Shown piece by piece: positions 39,973 through 53,048 of a stretch of DNA of 64,000 nucleotides. The stretch covers positions 36,809,437 to 36,873,436 of the forward strand of contig NC_059500.1 of assembly GCF_018139145.2 (NCBI RefSeq), written 5' to 3'. The position numbers and the translations under genes were made by a program. The notes under the pieces are model-generated. The model did not search any database. It worked only from the letters and a program-made list of their open reading frames with translations, and was not told the origin of the DNA. Source of the DNA: Gymnogyps californianus. Its lineage: Eukaryota > Chordata > Aves > Accipitriformes > Cathartidae. How positions within the stretch are numbered: the stretch's first letter is position 1; every line of letters starts with the position of its first letter.

Positions 39973-40868
39973 GTAAACCCTCCAAAACTCTGTCTGGCCA
40001 GTACAGCTATGAAACTTCATATCAAAAGCTTAATGTAATTAATTAATCGTTTCTAAACAGCTCAGTCACAATAATTCTGATTGCTTCCCTGCTTCTTATC
40101 TAGAGATAAAAATGGTCATCTAATTATCTGATGGGCTTTGTGAGAATAAACAAACACTGATTTTTGTCTTCACTTCAGCAAAGACTAAAATCTAAGTCTG
40201 TTAACTAACAAATCACCAAAGCATGAAAGACTATGCCATGTTTCTGCTGCCAGTAGGTTGTATCACACAAACATCCCACACAGGCTTTTACGTGGGCTCT
40301 AAATGTAAGTTGGCACAAAGAGGGAAAGAGATCCTCCAGTTCGCTTCTCTCTTTGAGCTGGTTGATTGAACAGTGGGCTAGAGGCAGACAGGAGGGAGGT
40401 CATTTTCAGGCTGAGTAAACACAGCAATTTCTCACCCAGAAATCTCCTCAGTGGCAGCTGTTTGACCTATAGGGAACTTGTCCTTTGTCTAGTCAAGAAG
40501 AAAACTGTGAAACAGCTCTGCTTGGACGTTTTCTTTTTCCTTGAACTTATTTCATTTGGGAGCTAAGGTATGAAAAAACCACAATAAAGACAGTTTCCAT
40601 CCTCTTTTCAGAAAGACCAGTCCCAGAAAGTCCTGGCATCTCTGTAGGTCAAGGTTTTTTTCATGTGATTCTGGACCATATTTAAATGTCAATCACTCAT
40701 GTCTTTTGTTCAGGGGAAAACAAACGAACAACCTCCCCCTTCCCCTTTCCTTCTCTAATCTAACTGCTTTTTGGTTTCTCTCATTGTCCAAACTCATTCC
40801 ACAGATTTCCCCTTGGATGTGTCTATATCAGCTACTAGATATGCACAGTTTTTGCACTGACATTTGTC

Positions 40869-40912
40869 TATATGTATGTGTATATATATTGCTATCTATC
40901 AATATATAATTT
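40869..40912. repeat. TA/TATG low-complexity tract
   Basis: Irregular TATA, TATGTG and TATC words extend over about 44 bases. Such tracts are common in vertebrate non-coding DNA and length-variable. Confidence 0.65.
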
Positions 40913-43900
40913 GCCTAACAAAATCTTGTATATATAACTTTCCTAAATGTACAGCTTCTCTTAAATAAAATTGACCCTTCATAGGTACTTGTTTCAGTGA
41001 ACTGAATCTTTTTTCAGAGATGTTGAAAATGGAATCTTTTTAATTCTTAAGGTTTTATTAATTTGGTAAATCCAGGGTAAGCATTTTTCATACTTTTGGG
41101 AGTAACTACTCTAGTGCATTTACACTTATACCAACACTTGAAGTTTCTAGTACGATCATGAAAATGTTGCAGCTCCCCTTCCAGGGACTAAGTGAGTGTC
41201 TGAAGTATCAAACTGAATGCTAGGACCAGCCTCCCTGGTTTGGGTGTTCAGTGATGTAAAGAAACCTGGCTAGTGTAGTATAGTCTCGGGATAATAAGGT
41301 GAACAAATTCTTGGTTTCCTACTTAGCAGATGCATACAACAGCTATCCTTTTGTCTGAGCTGGATGTGTATTGTCACTGGCTGAAAGGCAAGTGTTGAAG
41401 TTTAGGGCTGATACTTAATGTAAACTTCAGCAGTATTACTGTGTTTCAAGTGCTACCCAAATTACTAAGCAAACCTGAATCATCACTTGTTAATTGCTGT
41501 AATTAAATAAATAATACCCATTGCATCTTTGTATCATTTGTCCTTCAAGAATATTAAAAGATTTTCTAAAAATTTAGGGAATACTGTAATATGCAAGTGA
41601 AATAACAGCCTAAGAAAGCAGAATTTGTGAATATGTCAAAGCTGATGGGGGATATATATTCACACCAGCTGCTTTAGCAGACAAAAAGGTCCAGAGAAGA
41701 AGCTCCCTAAGTGTCCTCTGCAGTCAGTGGAGAGATGCATACCTCCATGGCCCGATTCAAAGCACTTAATTTAGACACCGGTACATAGACAGCTGTAAAT
41801 CCCCCACAGCCTTCACTTTGCATTGTATTAACGGGTCTATTGTTGCACAAGCAAGAAGATATTCTTAAATGAGTTCTCCCATTTCTCACATTTAACTCAT
41901 TTTGTTCATTTTTCAACTGCAGTCTGAATTTGCTCCTCTTAACATTAGAGATCATTTGGCCTAGTAAGGCTTTTAATTGCTTTGTATACTTCAACATGAT
42001 CTCAGTAGAAGCACTTATTGTGTGGCCTTATCTTTACTTTTATTGTACCCAGAGTGCTGAATTTTATACTGAGAATTATACTATTTGGCATTTTTCTTTT
42101 TATATAGAAAATATAATAAAAGTTTTGCTTGTGCTACTACTAATCCTAAGAAAATCTCTCATGTAGGAACAGACTCAGACAGGAGAGTCTGTAGGAGCTC
42201 TTCTCACTGCTTTACAAATTCTCTCTCTCTTTAAATTCCCCAGTTTCTCTGGTGCTCTCAAACACTAAATTGCTTTTGTCCCTTTCATATTGAGGAACAG
42301 AAAAAGATCAGTATCTGCAGATAGAGAAATCAAAGGTGGAGGTTCACGTGCTAAGTAAGAAAGCAAAGATAACCTCTGAGTCTATACTTCTGAGTATAGT
42401 CAGCATCACACAAGCAGGCAATATAACTAGCATCATTGGCCAGCTGCCTTTTAGTTCCCTTTTTAGATAACGAAATACGACGCACATCTGTATTTATTGG
42501 TGTAGCCTTCAGCACAAGTGCAGACTGACTCCCAGATACACTCTCTCGGATCCATAGAAAGATGCCTTAATTGCTCCATTATCTCACAGCTTTGTGCTAA
42601 AAATACATACGCAAATGTTTTAGTTATGCCATTCAGAAGCGTACCAGTATGCTTTGCATATTACAGAAAGATTAAACATTTGGGCAGAGTGACAAGATTA
42701 AATGTCTGAGGAGAGTGACAGATTTCTGGGAACAGCAAACCAGAAAATAAGAGAGCATTTAGTGCCGCTTCCTCTGCTGTCAGCAGGAGGTCTCTGCACA
42801 CTGCAGAACAAGACACTGACTTTCTGTTTCCAAATTATGGGCATGTTAATTCCTTCCCTTTCAGCTTGACTGCCAAAGCCAGGTAATACCAGAGACTAGT
42901 GTCATTTTAGTGTCAATTTTCTCAGTAAGTTTAGTTATCCATGCAATGTCATCCATGAGCAACCCAGTAGGAGTCAGGTTTTAAATTGAGAGGGTACTAT
43001 CCCAAACATTTGTTCTGATCTCTTTAGTAACACAGACTGCCAAATTTTACCCAATAATCTGTGAACCAATACTCTGAACTTATTCCCAAAACTTATTTTT
43101 TGTATTACCTAGTCTGATGTTTGACAAGACAGATGCTGTGAATGGTAATATTAATGCCAACCACATTTTCCTTACAGGTACCTGCTTTCACAGCTGAAAC
43201 GAACAGCCAGAAATTGTTCAATGTATACCTAGACAAGTGTCACTTATTTGGTAAAGAATAGGGTATTGATCCAATGGCAGGACAGTTACAGAGATAAATT
43301 TAAAAGTGTCAGCAGGAAAAATAAATTGGCTAATTAGCAAACACATGAAATGGGACAGAAAGTAGGTGAACACAACCTGGTCATCACCCTAATTTTGACA
43401 CCAACCTATCACAAACATTCTCGACTAAAAAACCTCACATTAATGCCAATGTGGTGCTTTATCCTGACCGCAAAACGTAAGTGTATATGACCTTAAAGAC
43501 AATTTCACTGATAAAAAAGCATCAGTATTTTTTGTATTCACCAGTACAAGTCTGTTCTGACCTTCTGTCTCACTCAACATATGGATGTTTGACTTGACAA
43601 TTAAGCCTTTCAATTAAAAAAAAATACTGTTTTAACACTGATTAGTCTAACTGAGGCTGAGCAATACATTACAGCCTTACTCAGGTACATCTTTGGGCAT
43701 CATGCCAGATGGCTTTTCATTGTTCTTCTCTGTTTCTAGGTACATTCATATCCTCATGAACCTATATTTTACTGAACCATGAAAATTAACCTTGAAATAG
43801 ATAAGTGCTAAGCCTACAATAAACACAGTTCCTTGGCATTATTTTGCTGGGAGTTGTCTGCTCTGTGGTGGATTTATATCAGTGGATTTCAGTGGGTTTA

Positions 43901-46900
43901 TGTTAGTGCAAAGGAACAACTCACACCTCCTGCTGTTTCAGAATACACTATTTTCCTTTACTGTTCTGAATTCATTGGTTGAGATGAACTACACTGAAGA
44001 ATAACATAGCTAAAACTAGCAAGAACAATCTATTATAGCTGATCTCAATCCCAAATCATGAACTTCTTGAAAAAATCTCCTTGCTGTCATTGTAGGAAAA
44101 GGTCACTTAAAATATGTTGAAGGGCTGGTATGCCATAAAAGGGACAACAGTCATTCCAGCTGGTGGGAAACTTACTATGCTACTATGCTCCATACGTGGA
44201 AGAGAAAAATTTAGTTATTTCCAAAACAGATCTGGGAGGTACAGGTATTAATTTATATGATTTCATGTGTGTTTGTCTGCAAAGTACCAACTGAAATGCT
44301 AAACACCTGTTACTTGTACTTCCTCACTTCCAAACAGGTATTGTATCTGTAGGCAGAGACAAACCAGTCTGGAAAAAACTGGAGAACAAAATAGTTTATT
44401 TAACCAGGTTGTGCTAAATAACAACTCCATCAGCTACTAAGCATTTTTCGTTGCCCCAGTAAATTTCACTATATGTCTGACACTTCTGCAGTTTTTCATA
44501 AAGATCTGTTCTAAATACAGAATTCCTTGTTGTGTTGCCCTAGGGGAGGATCAGCAAGTGATCACCAGGTAATCCTGTACTATGTGTCAGATTAGTCACC
44601 GTATTGCAAACGTGTCTGACAACTGCTTTGGAAGGCCTGAACATGGTCAAGCATCTGATGGCATTTTTTTTAACACTTGGGGTTTGATTTTCTAGGCCTG
44701 AAAGTCCAACCCTGGTGGCTCTCTTGACAGGGGATCCAAGCATATAAAGGATACTCCAATTTATATGTCTTCTTAAGTGCAGTGACATCAACCAAAACCA
44801 GCCACAGAAGCTGATACTTCTTCTGTGGTAGTGGATTATTCTCCTAGTGTTGACAAGTCACAGATGTCTTATTTTTTTGGAAAGTCTCCCAGAAAATACT
44901 CCTAGTGCTGTCCAACACCACTGTTATCACATTCTTTCTTACTTCTTTATTTTTCATATTTCTCCCACTCACTTCATATAAATCAGAACTGTATTGATTA
45001 TCATTACTTGGTTATTTCCAATGAATAATTAATCACACACATACAGTATACATCAATTTCAAATGAAAACTCAGGGCCACTTTGCTTCATAGACAGCAGG
45101 CTGTCTGTTGCTTGTCAATGAACGCCAGTGTCTAATAAAGCTTGCAGAGTTTATAATGATTTCAAGTTGGTGAATCATATTCTAGGTTAGAAATAATGGC
45201 AGAAATTATTCATGAAAATGATGCCAAAATCAAGCATAACAAAAATATCTGTGCTCCTACTTTCAGACAGTTTTATAGCTCAGTGACTATACTGTTGCCT
45301 CAATTACTTAAAAAAGACCTGATTATATTTTCTGAATATATGAAGAGTTTATTTCTGTCCTTTCCAAATCCACTTCTCTGGTGGCTCTTAGTTTAACCCC
45401 AAAGAAATAAATCAATTGCCTCAGCATCCCTATAGTCATCTGGAAGAATTCTAACAACTGTCACTAAAATGACGATATCCAGCAGTCATCACTTTAAAAC
45501 ACTGTTGTGCTAGGACAAAAACAGAGTTTCTCACTTAATTTTAGGCTTCAACAGTTGGGTGACAGTCTAAACTTCTTCTGTGGTCAATGGAGAGTGACAA
45601 GAGCCTTCAGAGGACAATTACTTGTCTATCCTAGCCCTCTATTTTTGGATAAGATGAACTGTGTTTCCAGGATGACTGCCGCGTTCCATCACTACAGAGG
45701 AAAAGTCTGACACCTAACTTTTAGACCCTTAATGCTCATAAGACAAATGCCACCCATAATGTAGAGTTTATTTACAGGAGTTCACATTAGTTTATTAAAT
45801 AGTCTGAAACCAATTAAAAAAACAAATTTAATTGCTTGCAATTACTTTTAGTTCATAATAACAGTGTCACCTTTTTGAAATACCTGTGGAAAAGAAAATA
45901 ATTTTTTTCACACATTCTTTTATTTTTCCTGTAACTACTACATTGGTTTAATGAGACAAATCTTAAGCTATCTGTAACATGACCTTACATTTTTTACTGT
46001 CATGGTTGTGTTGTGAGGACATTTTGTTTTACGCTAAGAAGTGTAGCAGAGACCATACATTATACAAACCTTTTTTGCCCCTCCTCTCTGAACATGCCAT
46101 TAGGGTGCTTGAAACATTTATTTTAATTGCTGGAACTCTCTTGGATTCCCAGAATCTTTGCTCTCAGCTTTCTCTTTTCCTGAAATAGAAGTCTGGATTT
46201 TGTTAAAGCATATAAATAGCTGTGAAGAATATGGTATTTTAATAAATTTCAGAGTGTGGGATTCTATGTACTTTCAGAAATGGAGAGCAAGGAATGAAAT
46301 AACTCACATATATCACAGCTCCTAACAGATACAATATGCATGTCCAACATCTGATGGGTTACAGATAAGTACATCAAATTTTGTCCCCCTCTAGCTAAGT
46401 GCAATAACATTATGCTACAAAGTCTTCCTTGCTTTTTGGTTCCAGGATTTGTGCTCTTGGCAGCACAATGTTCCAACATCGACCATGGGCTTGGTTGGTG
46501 TGCAATCTGCTAATTATAGCATTCATTTTCTTAGGAGTTGAAAAAGATTAATGTAAATCCCTGTGACTGAGGAGAGTTTGCAGTCCAGCTTTCCTGCTGC
46601 TGAATGAGTGTTCCTGCCACTACGTGAGTAAATGAGAGGTAAGAGTTGCAAGCTCCATTTAAAGTCCCATTTAAAGCCCCTCAAGGTGCCCTTCCAAGTA
46701 CCGCATTTCATTTCTGCCATACTTCTGACAAATTTGTAATAATTTATTAATAATATTGAATCTTGTGACTATTTTCCTTTTTAAAAAGATATATTTTCAT
46801 TTCTGGTGGAAAATACTCAAGTTTGTCGCAGTGTCCAAAATGTGCACAGGTAACACAGGTTTTTAAAACCACTATCTGCTTGTGAATTTCAAGGCTGCTA

Positions 46901-47180
46901 ATGTTTTCTCCCTAAACACTTACCCATACTCTTCAGAGACTGTAAATCACAGTCATCACTAAGCTGTTGTGCTAAAAATATTAATTTTTTTTGAACACTG
47001 ATATGATTTAGCTTTTTCTTTGGCATAAATAATATCACATGGTTTACATAAAGTAAAATGGTTTTGCATTTTCATTAAACTGGTTTATTTTGTTCTTAAG
47101 GCCAGATTCTAAAGACAGGGCAGGACCATGGTGGATAGTTACATGTGGAAGAAAAAGACCTAGTCGGTCAATTTTTGCAA

Positions 47181-47228
47181 ACATCATAACGACTTCACAT
47201 CATAACGACTTCACATCATAATGACTTC
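47181..47228. repeat. Three-copy 16-bp minisatellite
   Basis: The unit ACATCATAACGACTTC occurs three times head to tail at 47181-47196, 47197-47212 and 47213-47228. The third copy differs only by C to T, turning the internal CG into TG. Near-identity suggests a recent expansion and likely length polymorphism. There are no spacers, so it is not CRISPR-like. Confidence 0.92.
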
Positions 47229-48031
47229 CCCTCTTTCAGATGTACAAGTTGAAGGGCTAATCGAAAAATTTAGTCTTTATTTACTGTTCAAATAGTTAGA
47301 AAAATTACCCTTTAAGCAATCTCAACTTAAAAAATAGAGGAACAAGTATTCTTAGTTGCTTTCACAAATTAAAATTCTATTTTCTGATTCTTAAAGCACG
47401 CAGCACTTGTCAGGCACATTTCTGAATGGCATCATACGAGAGCTGGATGGTCTACACCAAGTGTGACTGAGTTTAGAGCAGTGGGGCCAAACAGTCTGCT
47501 ACCAGTCCTACACCATGGGGAACCAGAGAGCAGCGTTACAGCCCCTCCTACCATCTACTCCACACTGAGCTATGGTGTCAGTGCCTACCGTCATGTTGTG
47601 GATAGCACCAACATGCATCGGAATAACCATCACGCTTACAGTGTTAACTTCTGTAACATAAATGATTTTGAGAAACGCTTCATCTTTGACTGAGATGTTT
47701 TGGACGAAGGGAACTTGTAGGGAAGTCGCAGGGGAAGAATTGATCTTTCTGATGGGATTCATCTGATGAAATGGAAATGTCTACATTGAAGATGTCTACA
47801 TCTGTCAAGATCGGAGTTCCTGCTTGTGTAGAGGAATATAGGGCCTCATTGGTCATGATTCCTCTCATCTTCAGGCAGACACTAAAGTAGTACTGATAGT
47901 CATGATCTGTTTTCCCCTGACTGGTGTGACTTCATAGATGACTATATAGAAAACGTTTAAAATTAGGTGACACAAAATCTAGCATCTGCCTGTCCAGATG
48001 AATCCCATGGGACTGATCCACAGTCCACCGA

Positions 48032-48070
48032 AGTCCATGTGAGGCTGTTTGTTGAGTCCATGTGAGGCTG
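48032..48070. repeat. 16-bp direct repeat
   Basis: AGTCCATGTGAGGCTG occurs at 48032-48047 and again, identically, at 48055-48070, separated by seven bases. It looks like a recent local duplication. Confidence 0.85.
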
Positions 48071-51000
48071 GGTCAGAGTTCATTCCTTTCTTAATGAAAG
48101 ATATACTGTAATAAAGAATAAGTGTTGGATTTCTTGAGCTTAGCTGCCAGAACTTTCCCAGAATTGTGGCACAGCTATGGGAATACATTAAGGATGTAAA
48201 AAAAAGCATGTTCTCACATTAGTCATTGGATGTACATTTGGGTATTGGCCATTTTCCTTTCAACCCTTGATTTAGTAAAAGAAAACCAACTAAATCAATC
48301 TTTTTTTATTTAGTAAGGGAAAACACTGTTTTAACATACGGAAACCTTGGAAAAATTCCAGGGAAGGAAAAGGTTTGACTGAAGTAAGGCATGTACAGAC
48401 TACCTCTCTAAAGTATGGGCTGGGCAGGTATGTGCCACTCTGACTTCTTAGAAAATACGTACCAATCTATGTAAAAAAGCAGTGCTCGCTCATGTTATCA
48501 GTAGTATTACAAATGACTTTTTGTAAACATTATCCTTATGGCTCTTGAGTCACACAGAGGGCACAAGGTCAAAGTTTCCATGGACAGCAACAGATGTTCT
48601 GCATCCCCAAGAGAGTCCTCAGAACCTGGCATGGCCAGAACTTCATGGAGAGGTCAAGAAAATGCAAGCTGGTACCAGCCAAAAAAAAAAAAATTCTTCT
48701 GTTCCAAAACAGCCCATACTTTTAATCGTCAAATGTTATTGCCACAAAGCAAGTTGTTGAGGATTTCCACACATTTTAACTGTAGAGTGTTGTACAACTG
48801 TGAGAAATATTACAAACTTCCAGCCTGTTGGGGGTTTGTGATCAAAGCAGGCCAGGTCACACTTCTAGCTGCTGCTTCAGCATTTAATTACCAAAGCATC
48901 TCGATCTGGATCTGGAGAAGTGCGAGAAGGTTGTTTATACAGAAATAAAGTCTTGTTCCATCTTGACACTGCTACATCCTTTTGGGACCCAGAGGTTATA
49001 TCATTAAAGAGGATCTTCTCTTGTTACCTACAGAATTGTTTTGTGCTCCAGTCAGGGATGACATTGCACTAATACTGCTTGTATGAGATCCCTAAGGCCT
49101 TTGCAATGAGATACAATGTCTGCTGGGGAAAAAACCCTGTTTTATCTTGCTAACTGAAGATCATATGTGATATAATAGCTATTAACCATAAATAAACCTC
49201 TTTATGCAATTTTACATACCCGATGATAGAACTCATCAATTCTGTTTCAAGATCGCTACACCCAATACGTAGCAATGAAATTCTGTCTCTGTATGAATAA
49301 TTACCACTTATTACTGAATGTCAAAGGTCAAATTTTCAGCTGCCTGACTAGGAATTTTTAAGTATGTGCTCCAATTTTAGTAAAAAATCATGGAGGCTGC
49401 ATAGAAGTTCTGTTCATCATGAAACATATTTTTATTAATTAGATAATGTTGCTGCAGTGTTGAGAGAATATTTATGTGGAATGATATGACAAACATGTCA
49501 CGTATCAGCTACAAATATAGACTAATAAATCATAAGATGTCTTAGCTGTGGGATCAGTAACACTGCAGAATTTTAATGTGAAAAATGAAAATCTCATACA
49601 CCAAAAAAAGCTAACAGTAGAAAAAAAGCAGTAGAAAATGTGCTTTCCAGGAATAGCCTTTCATTGGTTAGTATACATGTGTAGCTTCTAAACAAAACCA
49701 AGTTTAATATTTCAGAGTAGCATGCTTTGTTTGCTTTCTTGTTTTTTGAGATAAACAAGGCCTCCAAAACATGAGACGTGAGATGAGCCTTTCTGCTGAA
49801 AATCTTTTGACTTTCACCTAAACAATTCAGACTTCTGCATACAAAGTCAACATTTAAAAAACCCAACAACAACAACAAAAACCCAGAAAAAATCTGTGAA
49901 TTTTCAAAAAAATCCTAACTTTTGCATCATCATAGCCTAAATTAAGCCCTTTTATGTTTTCTACTCATTATGGAGAATTAAGTACTGTAGTCACAATTAG
50001 GCAAACAGTTTTTCATTATTTTTCAGGTTAATTTCTTTTTCTGGACCATAAACCAACAGAATGATTTGAAGCTTCCTTAAATATCCAGTAATGGTATGAT
50101 CTTACAAATGCCAGTACAGTTCAACCATAACCAGAAGAAACAGCAATAAAGATAATTTACACTGTCAAAGAAACAGTGCAAATTTGTTCCACAAAACTGA
50201 CAGTGACTGAATTTTAAAATGGTTTTTACAAGTTCTTAAAAACAACACAAGCTGAAAGGAAGTAAACTGCAAATAATAACCAGCATTGCCCCTTTTGACT
50301 GAGGCAGTTGATTTAAAATTCAGTGTCTTATGGATTATTCTGGGTAGGAAGAAAAATAAGTGATGAGTATCTTAGACACAGATCTGGCTGTATGGAAGAA
50401 TGCACAAAATCATATTTACCTGAGCACAGGAGGTGTTAAAAATCCCAGTCTTTCCACTTGCCTCTCCAGACCTCTTTCAGCCATTGGGGAGCCCAAGAGG
50501 TGAAAATGTCAGCTGTATCGAGACCTATGGCAAAATCCAGAGCTGACTCCAGTGGGACTGGGATTTCACCTGAAGAAAAGAGCCAGAGTGGTGCTGATAC
50601 ATTAACCTCTTGACAATTTGAATGGCTCAGAATAAGTCCCTTCCTCATTCAAAAGTAAAAGACAGTGAAGTGTACTTTGTAAAAAATCCATTAAAAGGAG
50701 CTAACAGATGGCCATTATCTCCCTAATAATGTTGAATTATTCATGCAAATATGCCATAGGCATTATGTGAGTCACAGCAACCAAGGCCATGGTTTAAACA
50801 AGCAAGTAGGAGTCTGGAGTGTCTCCACTTCTGTGTACACAGCTTGAGAAAAATTACAAGACCTCACTGTCGCAGGTAACATCTTCAGCCCTTTCTGAAA
50901 AACGTGCCTAACCAGAGCTTGGCGGCTGTCTGTCCAGACTCTGTTCCCTCTCTGTGAACAACAGTCTCGGCTACTCGGGTCAGTAATGTCATTTTCAGTG

Positions 51001-51834
51001 AATCTAATGCGGAATTTTAGCTTCTCCACTGGACAGAAATCCACTGGGGGGATGTGCTGAGCAGCATTCGTTAGCTTATTATCTTTTCCAACTTGGTTGC
51101 TTTCTGTGTGGCAAGAAAAGAGAACAAAACCTACGGTTTAATATGGCTTTGCCTTGTGAATTTGTATTAGAAACACCAGAGAGCACCGAGAGCCCCTATA
51201 TAACACTTCTTGACATCCTGTTTGAATTTCTGTAGGTATCATTCTTTGTGAAACCTGAACCTCCTAGGACAGTTAGGGCCCTTCTGTTCTCATACCAATA
51301 ATACCTCCAGCTGAGGCACAGGAAATCCAAATTGCTCTTCAAATTAAATCACGGGAAACCTTGATTCCTTGCTTGTCTCAGGCAAAGTTAATGGGAAACA
51401 GATGCACACTCCTGTCAAAACACTGAGTTGTATATTTATCTACCGCTGTCTTATCTTTTGGCGTCCTGGGTTAAAATGATAATATTTGCTGGTTTTGTTT
51501 TTTTTTTAATTAGTATTGCATTTGGTTGGTAGGCTTTTGCAAAATACTAATGAAAATAAATTACCAATTTGTATTGATACTGCTAACTCTGATAATTACT
51601 GGCAAAGTTAAACCACTAATTCGATCAAAAATGAAATTTGTGTCCTCTGGGAAAAACAGTAGCAAAAGTACCATTCCTGAGCCAAATTGATACAAAAGGA
51701 TGAAATACATAATCATCTGATGTAAGAAATCCACACTCAAATGAAATATTTTGTTTTGACTTCAGCTAACAACATTGTGCTAAAATAAATCTCCCCCTAA
51801 CACAAAATGAAGATCTATCTTTGTTTTTAACACT

Positions 51835-51856
51835 CCCCCACACCCCCACACCCCCC
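51835..51856. repeat. C-run tract with 8-base period
   Basis: Three runs of five or six C (51835-51839, 51843-51847, 51851-51856) are separated by ACA, giving an eight-base period. A fourth C5 lies upstream at 51793-51797. The minus strand is therefore strongly G-rich, though only three closely spaced runs are present. Confidence 0.8.
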
Positions 51857-52678
51857 AATATGAAACTATGCAATCCATCCACTGAAACTATCACTTCAGT
51901 TGCGATGAAAGAGGCTCCTGGGTATTCTTTATCAAAACTCCCAAGACAATGTTTTAGGTTCATCAGTTAGATGATTATATGCTGTACAACATGTGAGCAA
52001 CTGCCAGTGACAGTATCAGGAAAAAGTACTACTTTCAAGCTGGTTTAGATCCATGTGTACATTGATTATTTTTCTCCTTTGCATTTCTCAGCACTATGAA
52101 TGGACAAGGTGAACATCTTCCTCCTCCCTCTGAACAGGCATGTATAAAAAATACTCTTGCAATGTAAAAAGCATTTAGTGAGAGTTCCATTGATGATTGT
52201 TCTGCTTAGTATACACTAGAGTCAGCAATGATCAGGCACATGCCATACAGGTAATGCAAAACAGAAAAAAACCCTTTCTTTCTTTCTTTGTGAACAAAGC
52301 TAGTTTTTTTTAATTCAACTCTGTGTGCGATTCAGAAATATGGACAAAAATTGCTTGTAGTTGAAAACAAAGAGAAATTTGGGTGTCCAGGTTAATACTG
52401 CATTTTATAAGTATAGTGCATATGATTCGGGTCTCAACTTCCAACTGTACATGACTAATGTCCTGAATTCAGTGAGATTGTCCTCACCTGCAAGCACGTA
52501 ACCGAAAGATTAATCAGGCCTATTCATGTTTGCATAAAGGCTAAGTCAGGAACTGTTCTCACAACACTGAATGTCTCAGTGCTGTCCTGAAATTTATTTT
52601 TACCGTGACACAAAAAGCCAGTGTTTAAAATCCGTCATTTTCGTAAACCTGCCATATTCACCCAGCTGCATCAATTCA

Positions 52679-52748
52679 CAGCATGTTGGTTTATGTTTCT
52701 CCTCCCATTATTCTCCCCTCTCTCTCTCCCTTCTCCCCAGCATGTTGG
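52679..52748. other. Pyrimidine tract bounded by 11-bp direct repeats, splice-acceptor-like
   Basis: CAGCATGTTGG occurs at 52679-52689 and at 52738-52748. The roughly 48 bases between them are almost entirely pyrimidine toward the right end (CTCTCTCTCCC, TTCTCCCC) and finish in CAG. This mimics a strong 3' splice site. The frame after it stops at 52799-52801 without any recognisable exon, so it is probably not used. Confidence 0.4.
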
Positions 52749-53048
52749 GATTCAGCGAGTCTTTAATTTACCTGTCATTTACCACTGAAGAAGCCCCTTA
52801 GCAAATGATCAGCTCTACCTTCCAGCTTTGAAAGGGATGTTCTCATTCTCTAGTCCTCATCATTTCCTAAAAATATATGATATCTTAGAAGAATGGTGCT
52901 GGTCTGGAGTACATGTACCAGTCTCAGTAGAGCCCAGCTTGCAGTCACACTGGTATTCTCCCATGCTTTAACTGAGGTTACTGAGTTTGTATCCATTTCA
53001 CTTTGCTCTCTTGAAAACATCAGCTTAATCCCAAGCACAAATACAGGT

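Larger units (their letters stand above)
38476..47180. other. Non-coding DNA, no gene recognised
   Basis: No supportable exon in about 8.7 kb. A 24-bp tandem duplication sits at 39925-39972, and a TA/TATG-rich low-complexity tract at 40869-40912. A short CT run occurs at about 42219-42232. Open frames are short and lack motifs. Confidence 0.6.
47229..53048. other. Non-coding DNA, no gene recognised
   Basis: No supportable exon. Items seen: overlapping open frames on the minus strand at 47508-47868 (see findings), and a 16-bp direct repeat AGTCCATGTGAGGCTG at 48032 and 48055. Tracts include A13 at 48681-48693, an AAC run at about 49863-49880, a CCCCCACA tract at 51835-51856, a TTTC run at about 52273-52288, and a pyrimidine tract ending in CAG at 52711-52740. 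Confidence 0.55.

Noticed and set aside
47181..47228. CRISPR-like short direct repeats
   Set aside because: The three units are directly adjacent with no spacers, and the host context is vertebrate. It is a minisatellite.
48482..48500. GTGCTCGCT, reminiscent of the start of U6 snRNA
   Set aside because: The conserved U6 body does not follow, so this is a chance match.
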